Assembly (NCBI RefSeq): GCF_014836595.1
Contig: NZ_JACSQO010000004.1
Span: 248,001-312,000, forward strand
Length of the DNA: 64,000 nucleotides
Origin: Psychrobacillus faecigallinarum
Lineage (GTDB): Bacteria; Bacillota; Bacilli; Bacillales_A; Planococcaceae
Direction: 5' to 3'
Positions 25,389 to 33,653 of the stretch are shown here, one piece after another. The notes under the pieces are model-generated. The model saw only the letters and a program-made list of their open reading frames with translations, searched no databases and was not told where the DNA came from. The position numbers were made by a program, and so were the translations under genes. How positions within the stretch are numbered: position 1 is the stretch's first letter; the number at the start of each line of letters is the position of its first letter.

Positions 25389-26162
25389 TTATTTTCCTGA
25401 AAAAACAGGTTTTCTTTTTTCTAAAAAAGCTTCGATACCCTCCAGATGATCATTGGTTTGTCCTGCTATTCGCTGAGATTGTGCTTCAAATTCTAGATAC
25501 TCCTCTAAAGGCATTTCTGTAATCGCTTTCATTGAACATTTTATAAGGGCAACAGCTTTAGAAGGCAAGCTGGCTAAATGTTCAGCAAAATATGTTAACT
25601 GATCTTCCCACTCCTGAACCTCAATAATTTTATTGGCTAAACCTAGGTTAAATGCCTGCTGAGCTGAAACTTTTTCACCTAAAATGGAGAGTTCTAATGT
25701 TTTGGCTACGCCTATTAACTGGGATAAGTAATACAAATTCCCACAGTCTGGTACGAGACCTACATGGATAAAAGCATTTAAATAGCTACCTTTTTCGGAA
25801 ATCAGACGGAAATCACAGGCTAAGGCCAAACTAAAACCGGCACCAGCAGCCACCCCGTTTACCGCTGCAACAATTGGCTTTTCGCATAAACTAATCTGTC
25901 TTAGCATCGGATAATACGATTCTCTTAATAGGTTTCCATAATCCATCTGAGCATCCACTTCGGTTAGATCCTGTCCAGAACAGAAGGCTCTACCTTCTCC
26001 AGTCAAGAGAATACTATGCACTTCTTCCGAAGAAGACGCGGTTTTAAATGCAGCTTTTAACTCTTCATTCATCTTAGCGTTAAATGCATTGAGCTTATCT
26101 GGTCTGTTTAAGACAATCCAAGCTACATTATTTTTCACATAATATTTAATAGTTTCGTACAT
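25389..26162 (-). CDS. paaG: Ring-1,2-epoxyphenylacetyl-CoA isomerase
   Basis: PaaG converts ring-1,2-epoxyphenylacetyl-CoA to the oxepin-CoA and also isomerises later double bonds. This crotonase-family protein has the PaaG pattern GRAFCSGQDL and GLVPDCG, where Asp replaces the second glutamate of hydratases. It also has the oxyanion-hole region VAAGAGFSLALACD. I use the ATG at 26162 behind GGAGGAG, giving 257 residues. A GTG at 26168 lies inside the ribosome site. Confidence 0.88.
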   Translation of the reverse strand: MYETIKYYVKNNVAWIVLNRPDKLNAFNAKMNEELKAAFKTASSSEEVHSILLTGEGRAFCSGQDLTEVDAQMDYGNLLRESYYPMLRQISLCEKPIVAAVNGVAAGAGFSLALACDFRLISEKGSYLNAFIHVGLVPDCGNLYYLSQLIGVAKTLELSILGEKVSAQQAFNLGLANKIIEVQEWEDQLTYFAEHLASLPSKAVALIKCSMKAITEMPLEEYLEFEAQSQRIAGQTNDHLEGIEAFLEKRKPVFSGK

Positions 26163-26174
26163 ATTCACTCCTCC

Positions 26175-26948
26175 CTATTTCCCTTGGTAATTTGGTTTTC
26201 TTTTTTCAACAAACGCACTCATTCCTTCTTTTTGATCCTCTGTGCCAAATAGTAAATAAAAGTTTTTTCTTTCATACTGCATCCCTTCATGGAGTGAGTA
26301 ATCTATTGCCTTGTTCACAGAATCTTTTATAAGTCGCAAAGAAATAGGTGGTTGTGAAGCAAGAATGGTAGCCAACTTCATTGATTCTTCCATTAGTAGC
26401 TCACTCGCTACAATTTTATTGATAATGCCATTGTTCAAAGCTGTATTTGCTGAAATCCGCTTTCCGGTCCATAGCCATTCCAAGGCTTTTGTTCTTCCTA
26501 CTAACTTAGTAAGTCTTTGCGTACCTCCAGCGCCAGGCATTACTCCAAGCCCTACCTCAGGAAATGAAAACTCTGTCCCAGCTGCAGCTATTAAGAGATC
26601 ACATGATAGAGCAAGCTCGAATCCACCCCCAAAGACATAGCCCTTTACTGCCCCAATAATCGGTTTTTTAATAGTTGCTAATCGATCCCAATCAGAGAAT
26701 TGATCTAATAATTCTAGACTAATAGGATTATCGCCCATCATTTCTTCAATATCAGCACCAGCTGAGAAGGCCTTCCCATTTCCGGTAAGAACTATAACTC
26801 GAATGTCTTCATTACTTTCAAACGCTAGTAATGCTTCTAATATTTCACTAACCATTTTTCTATTTAAGGAATTAAGCCGTTCGGGTCTATTCAATTCAAT
26901 TATCCCAACTTGGTTCTTCATTCTAGTTTCAATGAATTGGTAAACCAT
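26175..26948 (-). CDS. paaF: Enoyl-CoA hydratase, PaaF-like
   Basis: This crotonase-family hydratase keeps both catalytic glutamates (GGGFELALSCD and SFPEVGLGVMPGAGGTQRL), so it hydrates 2,3-dehydroadipyl-CoA in the Paa scheme. Length is 257 residues. It overlaps the EthD-like gene stop by one base (TAATG) and is followed by paaG after 12 bp. Confidence 0.88.
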   Translation of the reverse strand: MVYQFIETRMKNQVGIIELNRPERLNSLNRKMVSEILEALLAFESNEDIRVIVLTGNGKAFSAGADIEEMMGDNPISLELLDQFSDWDRLATIKKPIIGAVKGYVFGGGFELALSCDLLIAAAGTEFSFPEVGLGVMPGAGGTQRLTKLVGRTKALEWLWTGKRISANTALNNGIINKIVASELLMEESMKLATILASQPPISLRLIKDSVNKAIDYSLHEGMQYERKNFYLLFGTEDQKEGMSAFVEKRKPNYQGK

Positions 26949-27250
26949 TAAGAATCCTCACCTATCATAAGAGTTACCAAGTTTCCTGCAAACCCCATTA
27001 AATCTTTACCTGATGCTTTTCCTTCAGGAGAATTTAATCCTGCTTTCAAGGAATCTAAATCATCATATATCATCTCGCACATTAAATAATATTTAGGGTC
27101 TCCACCCATTGGAGAATTCGTAAATTTTGTGACCTTCATCTCCTTTAAGCCTGGAATTTGTTCTGTAATAGGAGCATGCACCTTAAAATAGTGGTCATCA
27201 AACTCCTGTTTGTTCTCTGGGTGTTTATACATCGCTATCAATTTAGCCAT
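26948..27250 (-). CDS. EthD-family small protein in the paa operon
   Basis: This 100-residue ferredoxin-like (dimeric alpha/beta barrel) protein of the EthD family has KHPENKQEFDDHYFKVHAPI at the N-terminus and GLKEMKVTKF. Proteins of this family occur in Bacillales paa clusters, but their role there is not established. Possibilities are handling of reactive intermediates or isomerisation. It sits between paaD and paaF with 1-13 bp spacing, so it is co-expressed. Confidence 0.8.
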   Translation of the reverse strand: MAKLIAMYKHPENKQEFDDHYFKVHAPITEQIPGLKEMKVTKFTNSPMGGDPKYYLMCEMIYDDLDSLKAGLNSPEGKASGKDLMGFAGNLVTLMIGEDS

Positions 27251-27263
27251 TGGATTTCCTCCT

Positions 27264-27764
27264 TTACATAAATGTAGAAATAGGTTTCATTGCTTCAAAT
27301 ACATTTTTGCAGCTTTTACAATATAAGATGCTTCTGCAGGCGGTTGGACCAAATATATTTTCCATGGATATATAAGTAGATCCGCAATAGGCACATTCAA
27401 CCTCCCATGAATTTTCCCCTTCCTTAAATAGTGGAGGAGGTGATATTCCAAACTTCCTTAAGTTGGCATGCCCTTGCTCTGTTATTCGGTCCGATGTCCA
27501 AGGAGTATGAAAAACAAAATTTACTTCAATCTTTCCTACTCCAGAAATATTCTCTAAAGCAGCCTTTGTATTTCCTTTGATGATATCTAAAGCAGGACAC
27601 CCTAAAAATGTGGGAAGTAAATGGACCTTTACTGCTTCTTCCTCAACAATAATTTCTTCAATCATACCGAGATCCACTATACTTACAGAATCTATTTCTG
27701 GATCCATTACTTGATATAGAACTTCCAATATGGACTCTTTAGTAACAGTTGAGCTTTTTAACAC
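27264..27764 (-). CDS. paaD: Phenylacetyl-CoA epoxidase maturation protein PaaD
   Basis: PaaD is a DUF59/MIP18-type protein needed for activity of the PaaABC(E) epoxidase. The N-terminal DUF59 domain shows VMDPEIDSVSIVDLGMIEEI and FLGCPALDIIKG. The C-terminal zinc-ribbon-like cysteine set is CAYCGS ... CRSILYCKSC. I place the start at a GTG at 27764 behind GAGAGGTG, giving 166 residues. The longer frame from a TTG at 27797 overlaps paaC and lacks a ribosome site. Confidence 0.88.
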   Translation of the reverse strand: MLKSSTVTKESILEVLYQVMDPEIDSVSIVDLGMIEEIIVEEEAVKVHLLPTFLGCPALDIIKGNTKAALENISGVGKIEVNFVFHTPWTSDRITEQGHANLRKFGISPPPLFKEGENSWEVECAYCGSTYISMENIFGPTACRSILYCKSCKNVFEAMKPISTFM

Positions 27765-27790
27765 ATTTGTCACCTCTCTCCAATTAATCC

Positions 27791-28594
27791 TTACCAAGAT
27801 GCTGCTGGATCAATACTATATACTTCTGAAAGAGTTTCAAGCGCTTCATCCAAGTCTTTTAAATGTTCTCCATTTCGCCCGTTCTTCTTAGGTATAATCG
27901 GAATATTAGGCTTTTCAATCTGAAGTGATTCAAAAATGGGATATAGTCTTTTGTTCCATCTTTCCTTTAATATTTCCTCAGTTTCAATTAGCTGATGTTT
28001 TTCTATAATCTCCTTATCTATGCCATATGAAAAAAAATCGGAAAAGTCATCACTCACTTGTAAGATTGCATGCATCATTTTCTTTTTGGCAACATCCGTT
28101 GAGGATAATAATTGTTTGAACCATATTTCCCAGTGTAATAGGTGATAAAAAATTTCCATTTTTACCTTCAAGGCTATATCTGCTAACGGTACATATGAAC
28201 TTGCACATAAGGAATCTACTTTGATTTTTTTAGCAGATATATAAAAATAACTTCTAACAACTTGAAAGGCCCAATCGTATTGTGGGGTTTCCATGTATGA
28301 TCCCTTACCGTTATCTCTTTCTGTAAGAACACTATTTTTCCTAGTTGAAGTCGGCCTAAGGTGAGCAAGCCGGTCTGCATTTCCTACTCCAAAATCTTCT
28401 AAAAGTTTATAATACATGGCAGCATGCCCCATGCTGTCCTGGCTAATAGAAGAGGAGGCAACGTCTTCTTCTATGTGAGGTGCGAGGCCTAGCCATTCAG
28501 AACCGCGATAGGCAAACATAAAATCATCATCCGCCAGTTGAAAAAGAAGACTCTGCGTAGCGTCCTTATATTCCTGGCTCATCTCCTCACTCAT
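27791..28594 (-). CDS. paaC: Phenylacetyl-CoA 1,2-epoxidase structural subunit PaaC
   Basis: PaaC is the structural partner of the catalytic PaaA in the epoxidase. The 267-residue ferritin-like protein contains SSISQDSMGHAAMYYKLLED and the ETPQYDWAFQVVRSYFY region typical of PaaC. Its start overlaps the paaB stop by 4 nt (ATGA). Confidence 0.92.
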   Translation of the reverse strand: MSEEMSQEYKDATQSLLFQLADDDFMFAYRGSEWLGLAPHIEEDVASSSISQDSMGHAAMYYKLLEDFGVGNADRLAHLRPTSTRKNSVLTERDNGKGSYMETPQYDWAFQVVRSYFYISAKKIKVDSLCASSYVPLADIALKVKMEIFYHLLHWEIWFKQLLSSTDVAKKKMMHAILQVSDDFSDFFSYGIDKEIIEKHQLIETEEILKERWNKRLYPIFESLQIEKPNIPIIPKKNGRNGEHLKDLDEALETLSEVYSIDPAASW

Positions 28595-28938
28595 TTACGT
28601 TCTCCTCCCCACGATAGTATTTCTTTTTCATCCAAAATTTGTTGCTCGTATTGGCGCCATTTTTTCTTTAAATAACCATAGCCTTTTGTTGTGCGATATT
28701 CTTTATTGTCCAATCTGGCTAGTGTTTGCTTCTCTTCATTTTCTATCTTGCGAATATGCTTTCGATTGACAATCCAAATGTCTGCTACAGGCTCCCGTCT
28801 CATGAAGTTTTCCTGAGCCATTATAAAAGCCATTTGTTCATTAGGAGCTAGCAGACTAAATTGGTGTTGAAATGCAGAGCTTGAAGTACGTTTGCTAAAG
28901 ATTTCATATTCTTGATAAAAGCTCTTTTCTTCGTTCAT
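28591..28938 (-). CDS. paaB: Phenylacetyl-CoA 1,2-epoxidase subunit PaaB
   Basis: This 115-residue PaaB bridges PaaAC dimers. Recognisable pieces are YEIFSKRTSSSAFQHQFSL and NFMRREPVADIWIVNRKH. It lies between paaA (17 bp) and paaC (ATGA overlap), the conserved paaABC order. The C-terminus is longer and more basic than in E. coli. Confidence 0.92.
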   Translation of the reverse strand: MNEEKSFYQEYEIFSKRTSSSAFQHQFSLLAPNEQMAFIMAQENFMRREPVADIWIVNRKHIRKIENEEKQTLARLDNKEYRTTKGYGYLKKKWRQYEQQILDEKEILSWGGERK

Positions 28939-28955
28939 TGTTATTTGTTCCTCCC

Positions 28956-29912
28956 TTAGCTTACCGTAGCACTTAGCGCCTCTCTTACCCAGGCGTTATT
29001 TTCGTAAGAGGTTCTTCTAAGATTAAGACGTGCCTTTGATCTAGGACCACCATTTTTTATGACTTTCTTAAATTCGTTCCAATCAGGTTGTTGATATATC
29101 CAATTGTTGCTCTCTCTATCAAATCTTAACGTTGAATCAGGTACAGTTAATCCCAACGATAAAATACGAGGAATGTATTTATCAAAAAAAAGTTGTCTGA
29201 ATTCTTCATTTGTTTTAGTTCTTATTTTGTATTTAATCGTCAAATCCTGTTTAGAGGATCCAGTGGTTTCTTTAGAGGCCGGGCCAAAAAACATAAGAAG
29301 TGGCTCCCACCACCGATTTAGTGCCTCTTGAATCATTTCTTTTTGCTCGGTTGTTCCTTCAGCGAGGGCCATAATTATAGATTCTCCGTGCTGAGCATGG
29401 AATACCTCTTCAGCACAAATCCGCTGTAACGCTCTAGCATAAGGGCCGTAGGAGGCATTAAGCATATTGGTTTGAGTTATGATTGCAGCTCCGTCTACAA
29501 GCCAGCCGATAATTCCAGCATCGGCCCATGTCTTGGTTTCCATATGAAATACATTATGAAACTTCAAGTCTCCATTGAACAAATCTTGCATCAAATCAGC
29601 TCTATTTTTTCCATAGGGTTTTAGCAAATCCTCTGTAACTCGAAGTAAGAGCTGACCATGCCCCATCTCGTCTTGCACCTTAGCCATAATACCAAGTTTT
29701 CTAGACAGGGAAGGTGCTCGCGGAACCCATTCCTTTTCAGGTAATGCTCCCATTATTTCACTCATTCCATGCATAGAAATTAATTTTATTAAAGTTATTC
29801 GATATTCCTCTGGCATCCAATCGTCTGCTTCAATTTTATCTCCTGAATGAATACGCTCCAAAAACTGAAACATTTTTTGTTGTTCTTCTTCAGAAGTTAG
29901 CACTACGTTCAA
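28956..29912 (-). CDS. paaA: Phenylacetyl-CoA 1,2-epoxidase catalytic subunit PaaA
   Basis: PaaA is the di-iron oxygenase subunit that epoxidises phenylacetyl-CoA. The two E-x-x-H iron motifs are visible as Glu82/His85 (QDEMGHGQLL) and Glu169/His172 (AEEVFHAQHGE). Length is 318 residues. Translation starts at TTG, 7 nt after AAAGGAGG. It is the first gene of the paa operon. The usual electron-transfer subunit PaaE is not encoded in this window. Confidence 0.95.
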   Translation of the reverse strand: MNVVLTSEEEQQKMFQFLERIHSGDKIEADDWMPEEYRITLIKLISMHGMSEIMGALPEKEWVPRAPSLSRKLGIMAKVQDEMGHGQLLLRVTEDLLKPYGKNRADLMQDLFNGDLKFHNVFHMETKTWADAGIIGWLVDGAAIITQTNMLNASYGPYARALQRICAEEVFHAQHGESIIMALAEGTTEQKEMIQEALNRWWEPLLMFFGPASKETTGSSKQDLTIKYKIRTKTNEEFRQLFFDKYIPRILSLGLTVPDSTLRFDRESNNWIYQQPDWNEFKKVIKNGGPRSKARLNLRRTSYENNAWVREALSATVS

Positions 29913-30583
29913 CTAAAATCCTCCTTTATTCAAGCTATGCTTATCTAAAACTAGTCATAACAACGTTAAAACGTTTTCTTAAAATCAGTTACAAATAACA
30001 AGCAAACTACTAAACTTATCTATATTAAAAGTAAAGAAAATTAAATCCTCCTTTTATAAAAGATAGAGACGAAAACATATAACCGTTTTTAAACGTAAAA
30101 CTAAAAATAGTAATGTATTTATTACAGATTAATATTTTTGTAAATTTAAGTCAACGAAAAATTCTGAAAACTAAAAGAAAAAATTATGTTTAGACCATAA
30201 GCGCAAGAAATAAGACGATTCTTACATAATTATTTGATATGGTAAAACAAATGAAGATTACTTTTGGAAAAATTTAAATGGTATGATATTTAAGTAACCG
30301 CATGCTCCATGTTTACCAAGAAAACCAATTGGGAAGAACCGTTAGTTTAATCAAAAATAAATAGTACTTTTCACTTAAGTTTATTTAGCTATATAGTTTT
30401 TGTAGAGCTTCGAGGCATTCGGTAACTCTATAAGAAAAGTGTCCTGCTAGAGGAAAAAAATCTATCTTATTGTTTGAAAAGTATAAAATTGTTATGTTTC
30501 CATATTGCTCATGTTTTTCTATAATGGCGATAAAAGATTGAGGCTCTTTCTTATATTTGTAAAATTAATGGAGGAGGAAACTA
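29913..30583. promoter_or_regulatory. Long divergent intergenic region paaA / adaA
   Basis: This 671-bp AT-rich gap carries no gene I can support. Near paaA it holds a perfect 10-bp palindrome aaaacgtttt at 29968-29977 inside a cre-like stretch with two mismatches, preceded by aacgtt. A related sequence, aaccgtttttaaacgt, lies near 30080. A second Shine-Dalgarno-like aaaggagg occurs on the minus strand near 30048 with no start codon behind it. These are probably regulatory for paaA; the adaA promoter lies at the right end. Confidence 0.4.
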
Positions 30584-31153
30584 ATGGATAAAATAAATCT
30601 ATCCTTTGAGGAAATGTGGCAAAGGATAATAGCGTGTGATCATAATTATGATGGGTATTTTTATACTGCTGTTAAAACCACAAAAATTTATTGTAGGCCA
30701 TCCTGCAAATCCCGTAAACCCAAGAAGGAAAACGTAGTATTCTACAAAACTAAGTCAGAAGCTGAAAAAGCAGGGTTTCGTGCATGCAAACGATGTAAGC
30801 CTGATTTACAACTAGCTCCTCAAGAGGACTTAGTCGAGCAGGTCATTTCTTTTTTAACTAATAATTATAGACAACCCTTAACATTAGAAAATATATCAAT
30901 ACATATGGGAGTCAGCCCTTTCCATTTAGAGCGTGTATTTAAAAAGGTTACATCGGAGAGTCCCCGCCAGCTCTTAGAAAGGATTCGTATAGAAAAGGCT
31001 GCCCATTTACTGAAGCATACAAATGCCTCAAACTTAGAAATCAGCTTGCAAACTGGATTTCAAAGCACCTCTACCTTTTATAAAGCCTTTAGAAATTCTT
31101 TTCAAAGTTCCCCAAGTGAATTTCGTAAACAATGGAGGAAGATGCAAGTATGA
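30584..31153 (+). CDS. adaA: Methylphosphotriester-DNA methyltransferase / activator AdaA
   Basis: AdaA takes methyl groups from DNA phosphotriesters onto a cysteine and then activates the adaptive response. The 189-residue protein has the N-terminal Ada zinc domain with Cys37, Cys41, Cys68 and Cys71 (IYCRPSCKSRKP, ACKRCKP). It also has an AraC-type double helix-turn-helix (LENISIHMGVSPFHLERVFK, SLQTGFQSTSTFYKAF). It begins ATG behind GGAGGAGG and overlaps alkA by ATGA. This matches the B. subtilis AdaA layout. Confidence 0.93.
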   Translation: MDKINLSFEEMWQRIIACDHNYDGYFYTAVKTTKIYCRPSCKSRKPKKENVVFYKTKSEAEKAGFRACKRCKPDLQLAPQEDLVEQVISFLTNNYRQPLTLENISIHMGVSPFHLERVFKKVTSESPRQLLERIRIEKAAHLLKHTNASNLEISLQTGFQSTSTFYKAFRNSFQSSPSEFRKQWRKMQV

Positions 31154-32052
31154 ATGAAAAAGTACAACTAAGTCAACTGAGCATTCCAACTCCACAAGAC
31201 TTTAGTTTCGCTGAATGTCTGAAGCATTTAATGAAACCTGAACAAGAATGGTTGTACAGAGTTATCGACAACTCCATTTATAAGCTACTTAAAATGGATG
31301 ATGAACTCATTTTGTTCATAATTGAGTGGCAACCAGGAAATATAATTGTCAAATTCCCTCTTACTCAACCATCTACTATACAAGTTAAAAAAGTTACTAC
31401 ATTTATTAGTGAATGGTTTGATTTGGAGAAGGACTTGAGAGATTTTTATGAACTTGCTAATAATGATCCTATTTTACGTCCAATCGTTCAAAGTTATTAT
31501 GGATTACGTATAGTTGGTATTCCCCATTTTTTTGAAGCAATAAGTTGGGCTATTATAGGTCAGCAAATCAATTTAACATTTGCTTACACTTTAAAGAAGC
31601 GCTTAGTAGAAAAATATGGAGAATCGTTAGAGTATGAAGGTAACAAATATTATGTTTTTCCTTCATTAGAAATAGTTGCATCTTTAACTGTAGAGGATTT
31701 AAAACTGCTACAATTTAGTGCTAGAAAAGCAGAGTATATTATAGGAATCGCTCAGCTCATTCTACAGGGAAAGTTATCGAAGGATTTAGTACTTAAACAA
31801 AAGACATTCGAACAAAAGCATTTGTTTTTAACATCTATTAGAGGAATTGGACCTTGGACTGCAGACTATGTTTTAATGAAAAGCCTACAAGAGCCCACTG
31901 CTTTCCCTATTTCCGATGTTGGCTTGCATAACGCCTTAAAAAAACAATTAAACTTAGACCGTAAACCTACTATGGCTGAACTAAAAGAGTTGGCTATGAA
32001 TTGGGAAGGTTGGCAAGCTTACGCTACATTTTATCTTTGGAGGTCATTATAA
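31150..32052 (+). CDS. alkA: 3-methyladenine DNA glycosylase II (AlkA)
   Basis: This is a helix-hairpin-helix GPD glycosylase that removes 3-methyladenine and related lesions. The HhH motif is TSIRGIGPWTADYVLMKSL, followed by the catalytic Asp in FPISDVGLHNAL. An N-terminal AlkA domain precedes it. I choose the ATG at 31150, which overlaps the adaA stop (ATGA) and follows GGAGGAAG. The ATG at 31132 lies in the ribosome site region. The product has 300 residues. Confidence 0.9.
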   Translation: MNEKVQLSQLSIPTPQDFSFAECLKHLMKPEQEWLYRVIDNSIYKLLKMDDELILFIIEWQPGNIIVKFPLTQPSTIQVKKVTTFISEWFDLEKDLRDFYELANNDPILRPIVQSYYGLRIVGIPHFFEAISWAIIGQQINLTFAYTLKKRLVEKYGESLEYEGNKYYVFPSLEIVASLTVEDLKLLQFSARKAEYIIGIAQLILQGKLSKDLVLKQKTFEQKHLFLTSIRGIGPWTADYVLMKSLQEPTAFPISDVGLHNALKKQLNLDRKPTMAELKELAMNWEGWQAYATFYLWRSL

Positions 32053-32558
32053 TGCATAGAGTAGACTTTCAATCACCGATTGGAGTATTAGAAATCTTAA
32101 GTACGATGGAGGCTATTTATGCCATCCACTTTACCGAAAGAACTGAGACAGATTTTCAATTGAATGACCATCATCCTGCTGTAGTTCATATATGCGTTAA
32201 ACAGTTGCATGAGTACTTTTATGGAGACCGGATGGACTTTACTTTTCCATATATTTATGAAGGTACTGATTTTCAACAATCTGTTTGGAGGGCACTTACT
32301 AAAGTTCCATATGCCACAACTGCAAGCTACAAACATATTGCTCAATCTATAGGTAACGACCGTGCGGTTAGAGCTGTTGGGAGTGCGAACAATAAAAATA
32401 GGTTGCCTATAGTTATACCCTGTCATCGAATCATTAGCGTTGGAGGAAAGTTGACAGGTTACGCAGGTGGGCTATGGAGAAAAGAATGGCTTTTAAACCA
32501 TGAACAAGCAAAATTAAAAAACAATCCTCTTAAAAGCATTAATGTAAAGAAGCCGTGA
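32052..32558 (+). CDS. ogt: O6-methylguanine-DNA methyltransferase (Ogt/AdaB)
   Basis: This suicide methyltransferase has acceptor Cys124 in the motif IPCHRII and the DNA-binding segment TASYKHIAQSIGNDRAVRAV. The ATG at 32052 overlaps the alkA stop by one base (TAATG) behind GGAGG. The longer frame from 32001 is inside alkA. The product has 168 residues. It completes an adaA-alkA-ogt alkylation-repair operon, which AdaA would induce. Confidence 0.93.
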   Translation: MHRVDFQSPIGVLEILSTMEAIYAIHFTERTETDFQLNDHHPAVVHICVKQLHEYFYGDRMDFTFPYIYEGTDFQQSVWRALTKVPYATTASYKHIAQSIGNDRAVRAVGSANNKNRLPIVIPCHRIISVGGKLTGYAGGLWRKEWLLNHEQAKLKNNPLKSINVKKP

Positions 32559-32572
32559 CTATTGTCTCGGCT
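32551..32572 (+). terminator. Hairpin at the end of the ada operon
   Basis: Arms agccgtgac and gtctcggct (one T-T mismatch) overlap the ogt stop codon and are followed by ccttattt. A weak rho-independent terminator is likely. Confidence 0.6.
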
Positions 32573-32600
32573 CCTTATTTCCAAACCACTTAATTTAATT

Positions 32601-33629
32601 TTATAAATTCACTAAAAGGGTTTGTTGAAAATCTATTGTACTCTTTCCCGTAGTCTTCTCAAAATTTTTATAAAAATCATCTAATGACTTAGATAATAAT
32701 AACTCCGTTAAAACTTCAGTACCATACAAACTATCCAATTTTTTAACTGTAAAGTATCCCTGAAGGTACACCTTATAATGCTCTAATTTAGATGGTATTG
32801 TTTTGTTTGTGTCTATTAACCGATAATCCACTGTTTCTCTTAATATGTTCGGGTCGATAACTCTATCCTGATATCCTACGTACTCACTCAGCCCTTCGAT
32901 AAACCAAAAAGGTAGATGCTCCATTTTGCTGCTTAATCCATTGATTTTAGCGAACTGGTGAATACGATAATGGGTATACTCATGTAATAATATTCTTTCC
33001 CATTTTTTCTCCTCGTCCATTTTCATAAGATGTATTGATTGATCCATGCGCTTATAGTAACCTACCGCTCCTGGCGATATTTCCTTAATAGCAGCTGGAT
33101 CATTATATATTTCAATCGATAAAGGGTCCTTCACTTCTTTTCCAAAAATCAGGTCAAGTTTAGCCTTTTCTTTCTCTAAAAGAGAGGAGTACTCATTCAC
33201 AGAGGCTATATTTTCTTCTGCAAAATAATAAGAAATATTCGCAATCTTTTTCTTTTCTATATCCTTTTGGATGAGGCTATTAAAGAAAATATGGAATATG
33301 CTTCCTATTTCTTTCTCTCCTGTATTTGTTATCTTAGATGAAGGAGTTATCTCTTGATAAGGCTCCTCTGCATAGTTCAACCAAATGCTTCCTCCGATGA
33401 ATATGGAAAATAAAAGAGTGCCAACAAAAAACAAACTAGTCATAAGAAGATTATTAATCTTTAAGCAGATAATTTTCTTTATAATCATGTAATTTAAAGC
33501 AAAGAGGGCAATGAGCACGCCATATTCTAAATAGGACCAACTGGAAAATTCGATAAACATTTGCACGACAAACAATCCGACGACAATAGGTAACAACAAA
33601 TACAATACTTGAATAATTAAGGCTTTCAA
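32601..33629 (-). CDS. Membrane-anchored peptidase MA-like zinc metallopeptidase
   Basis: This 342-residue protein has three N-terminal hydrophobic segments (about residues 7-26, 35-54 and 60-84). An extracellular gluzincin domain follows, with His216/Glu217/His220 (LLHEYTHYRIH) and a third ligand Glu245 in FWFIEGLSEY. This is the pattern of peptidase MA-family proteins. The substrate is unknown. It starts at TTG behind TAGGAGG and is the last gene of a minus-strand operon. Confidence 0.78.
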   Translation of the reverse strand: MKALIIQVLYLLLPIVVGLFVVQMFIEFSSWSYLEYGVLIALFALNYMIIKKIICLKINNLLMTSLFFVGTLLFSIFIGGSIWLNYAEEPYQEITPSSKITNTGEKEIGSIFHIFFNSLIQKDIEKKKIANISYYFAEENIASVNEYSSLLEKEKAKLDLIFGKEVKDPLSIEIYNDPAAIKEISPGAVGYYKRMDQSIHLMKMDEEKKWERILLHEYTHYRIHQFAKINGLSSKMEHLPFWFIEGLSEYVGYQDRVIDPNILRETVDYRLIDTNKTIPSKLEHYKVYLQGYFTVKKLDSLYGTEVLTELLLSKSLDDFYKNFEKTTGKSTIDFQQTLLVNL

Positions 33630-33653
33630 TTTATCCTCCTAATGAATAAATGT

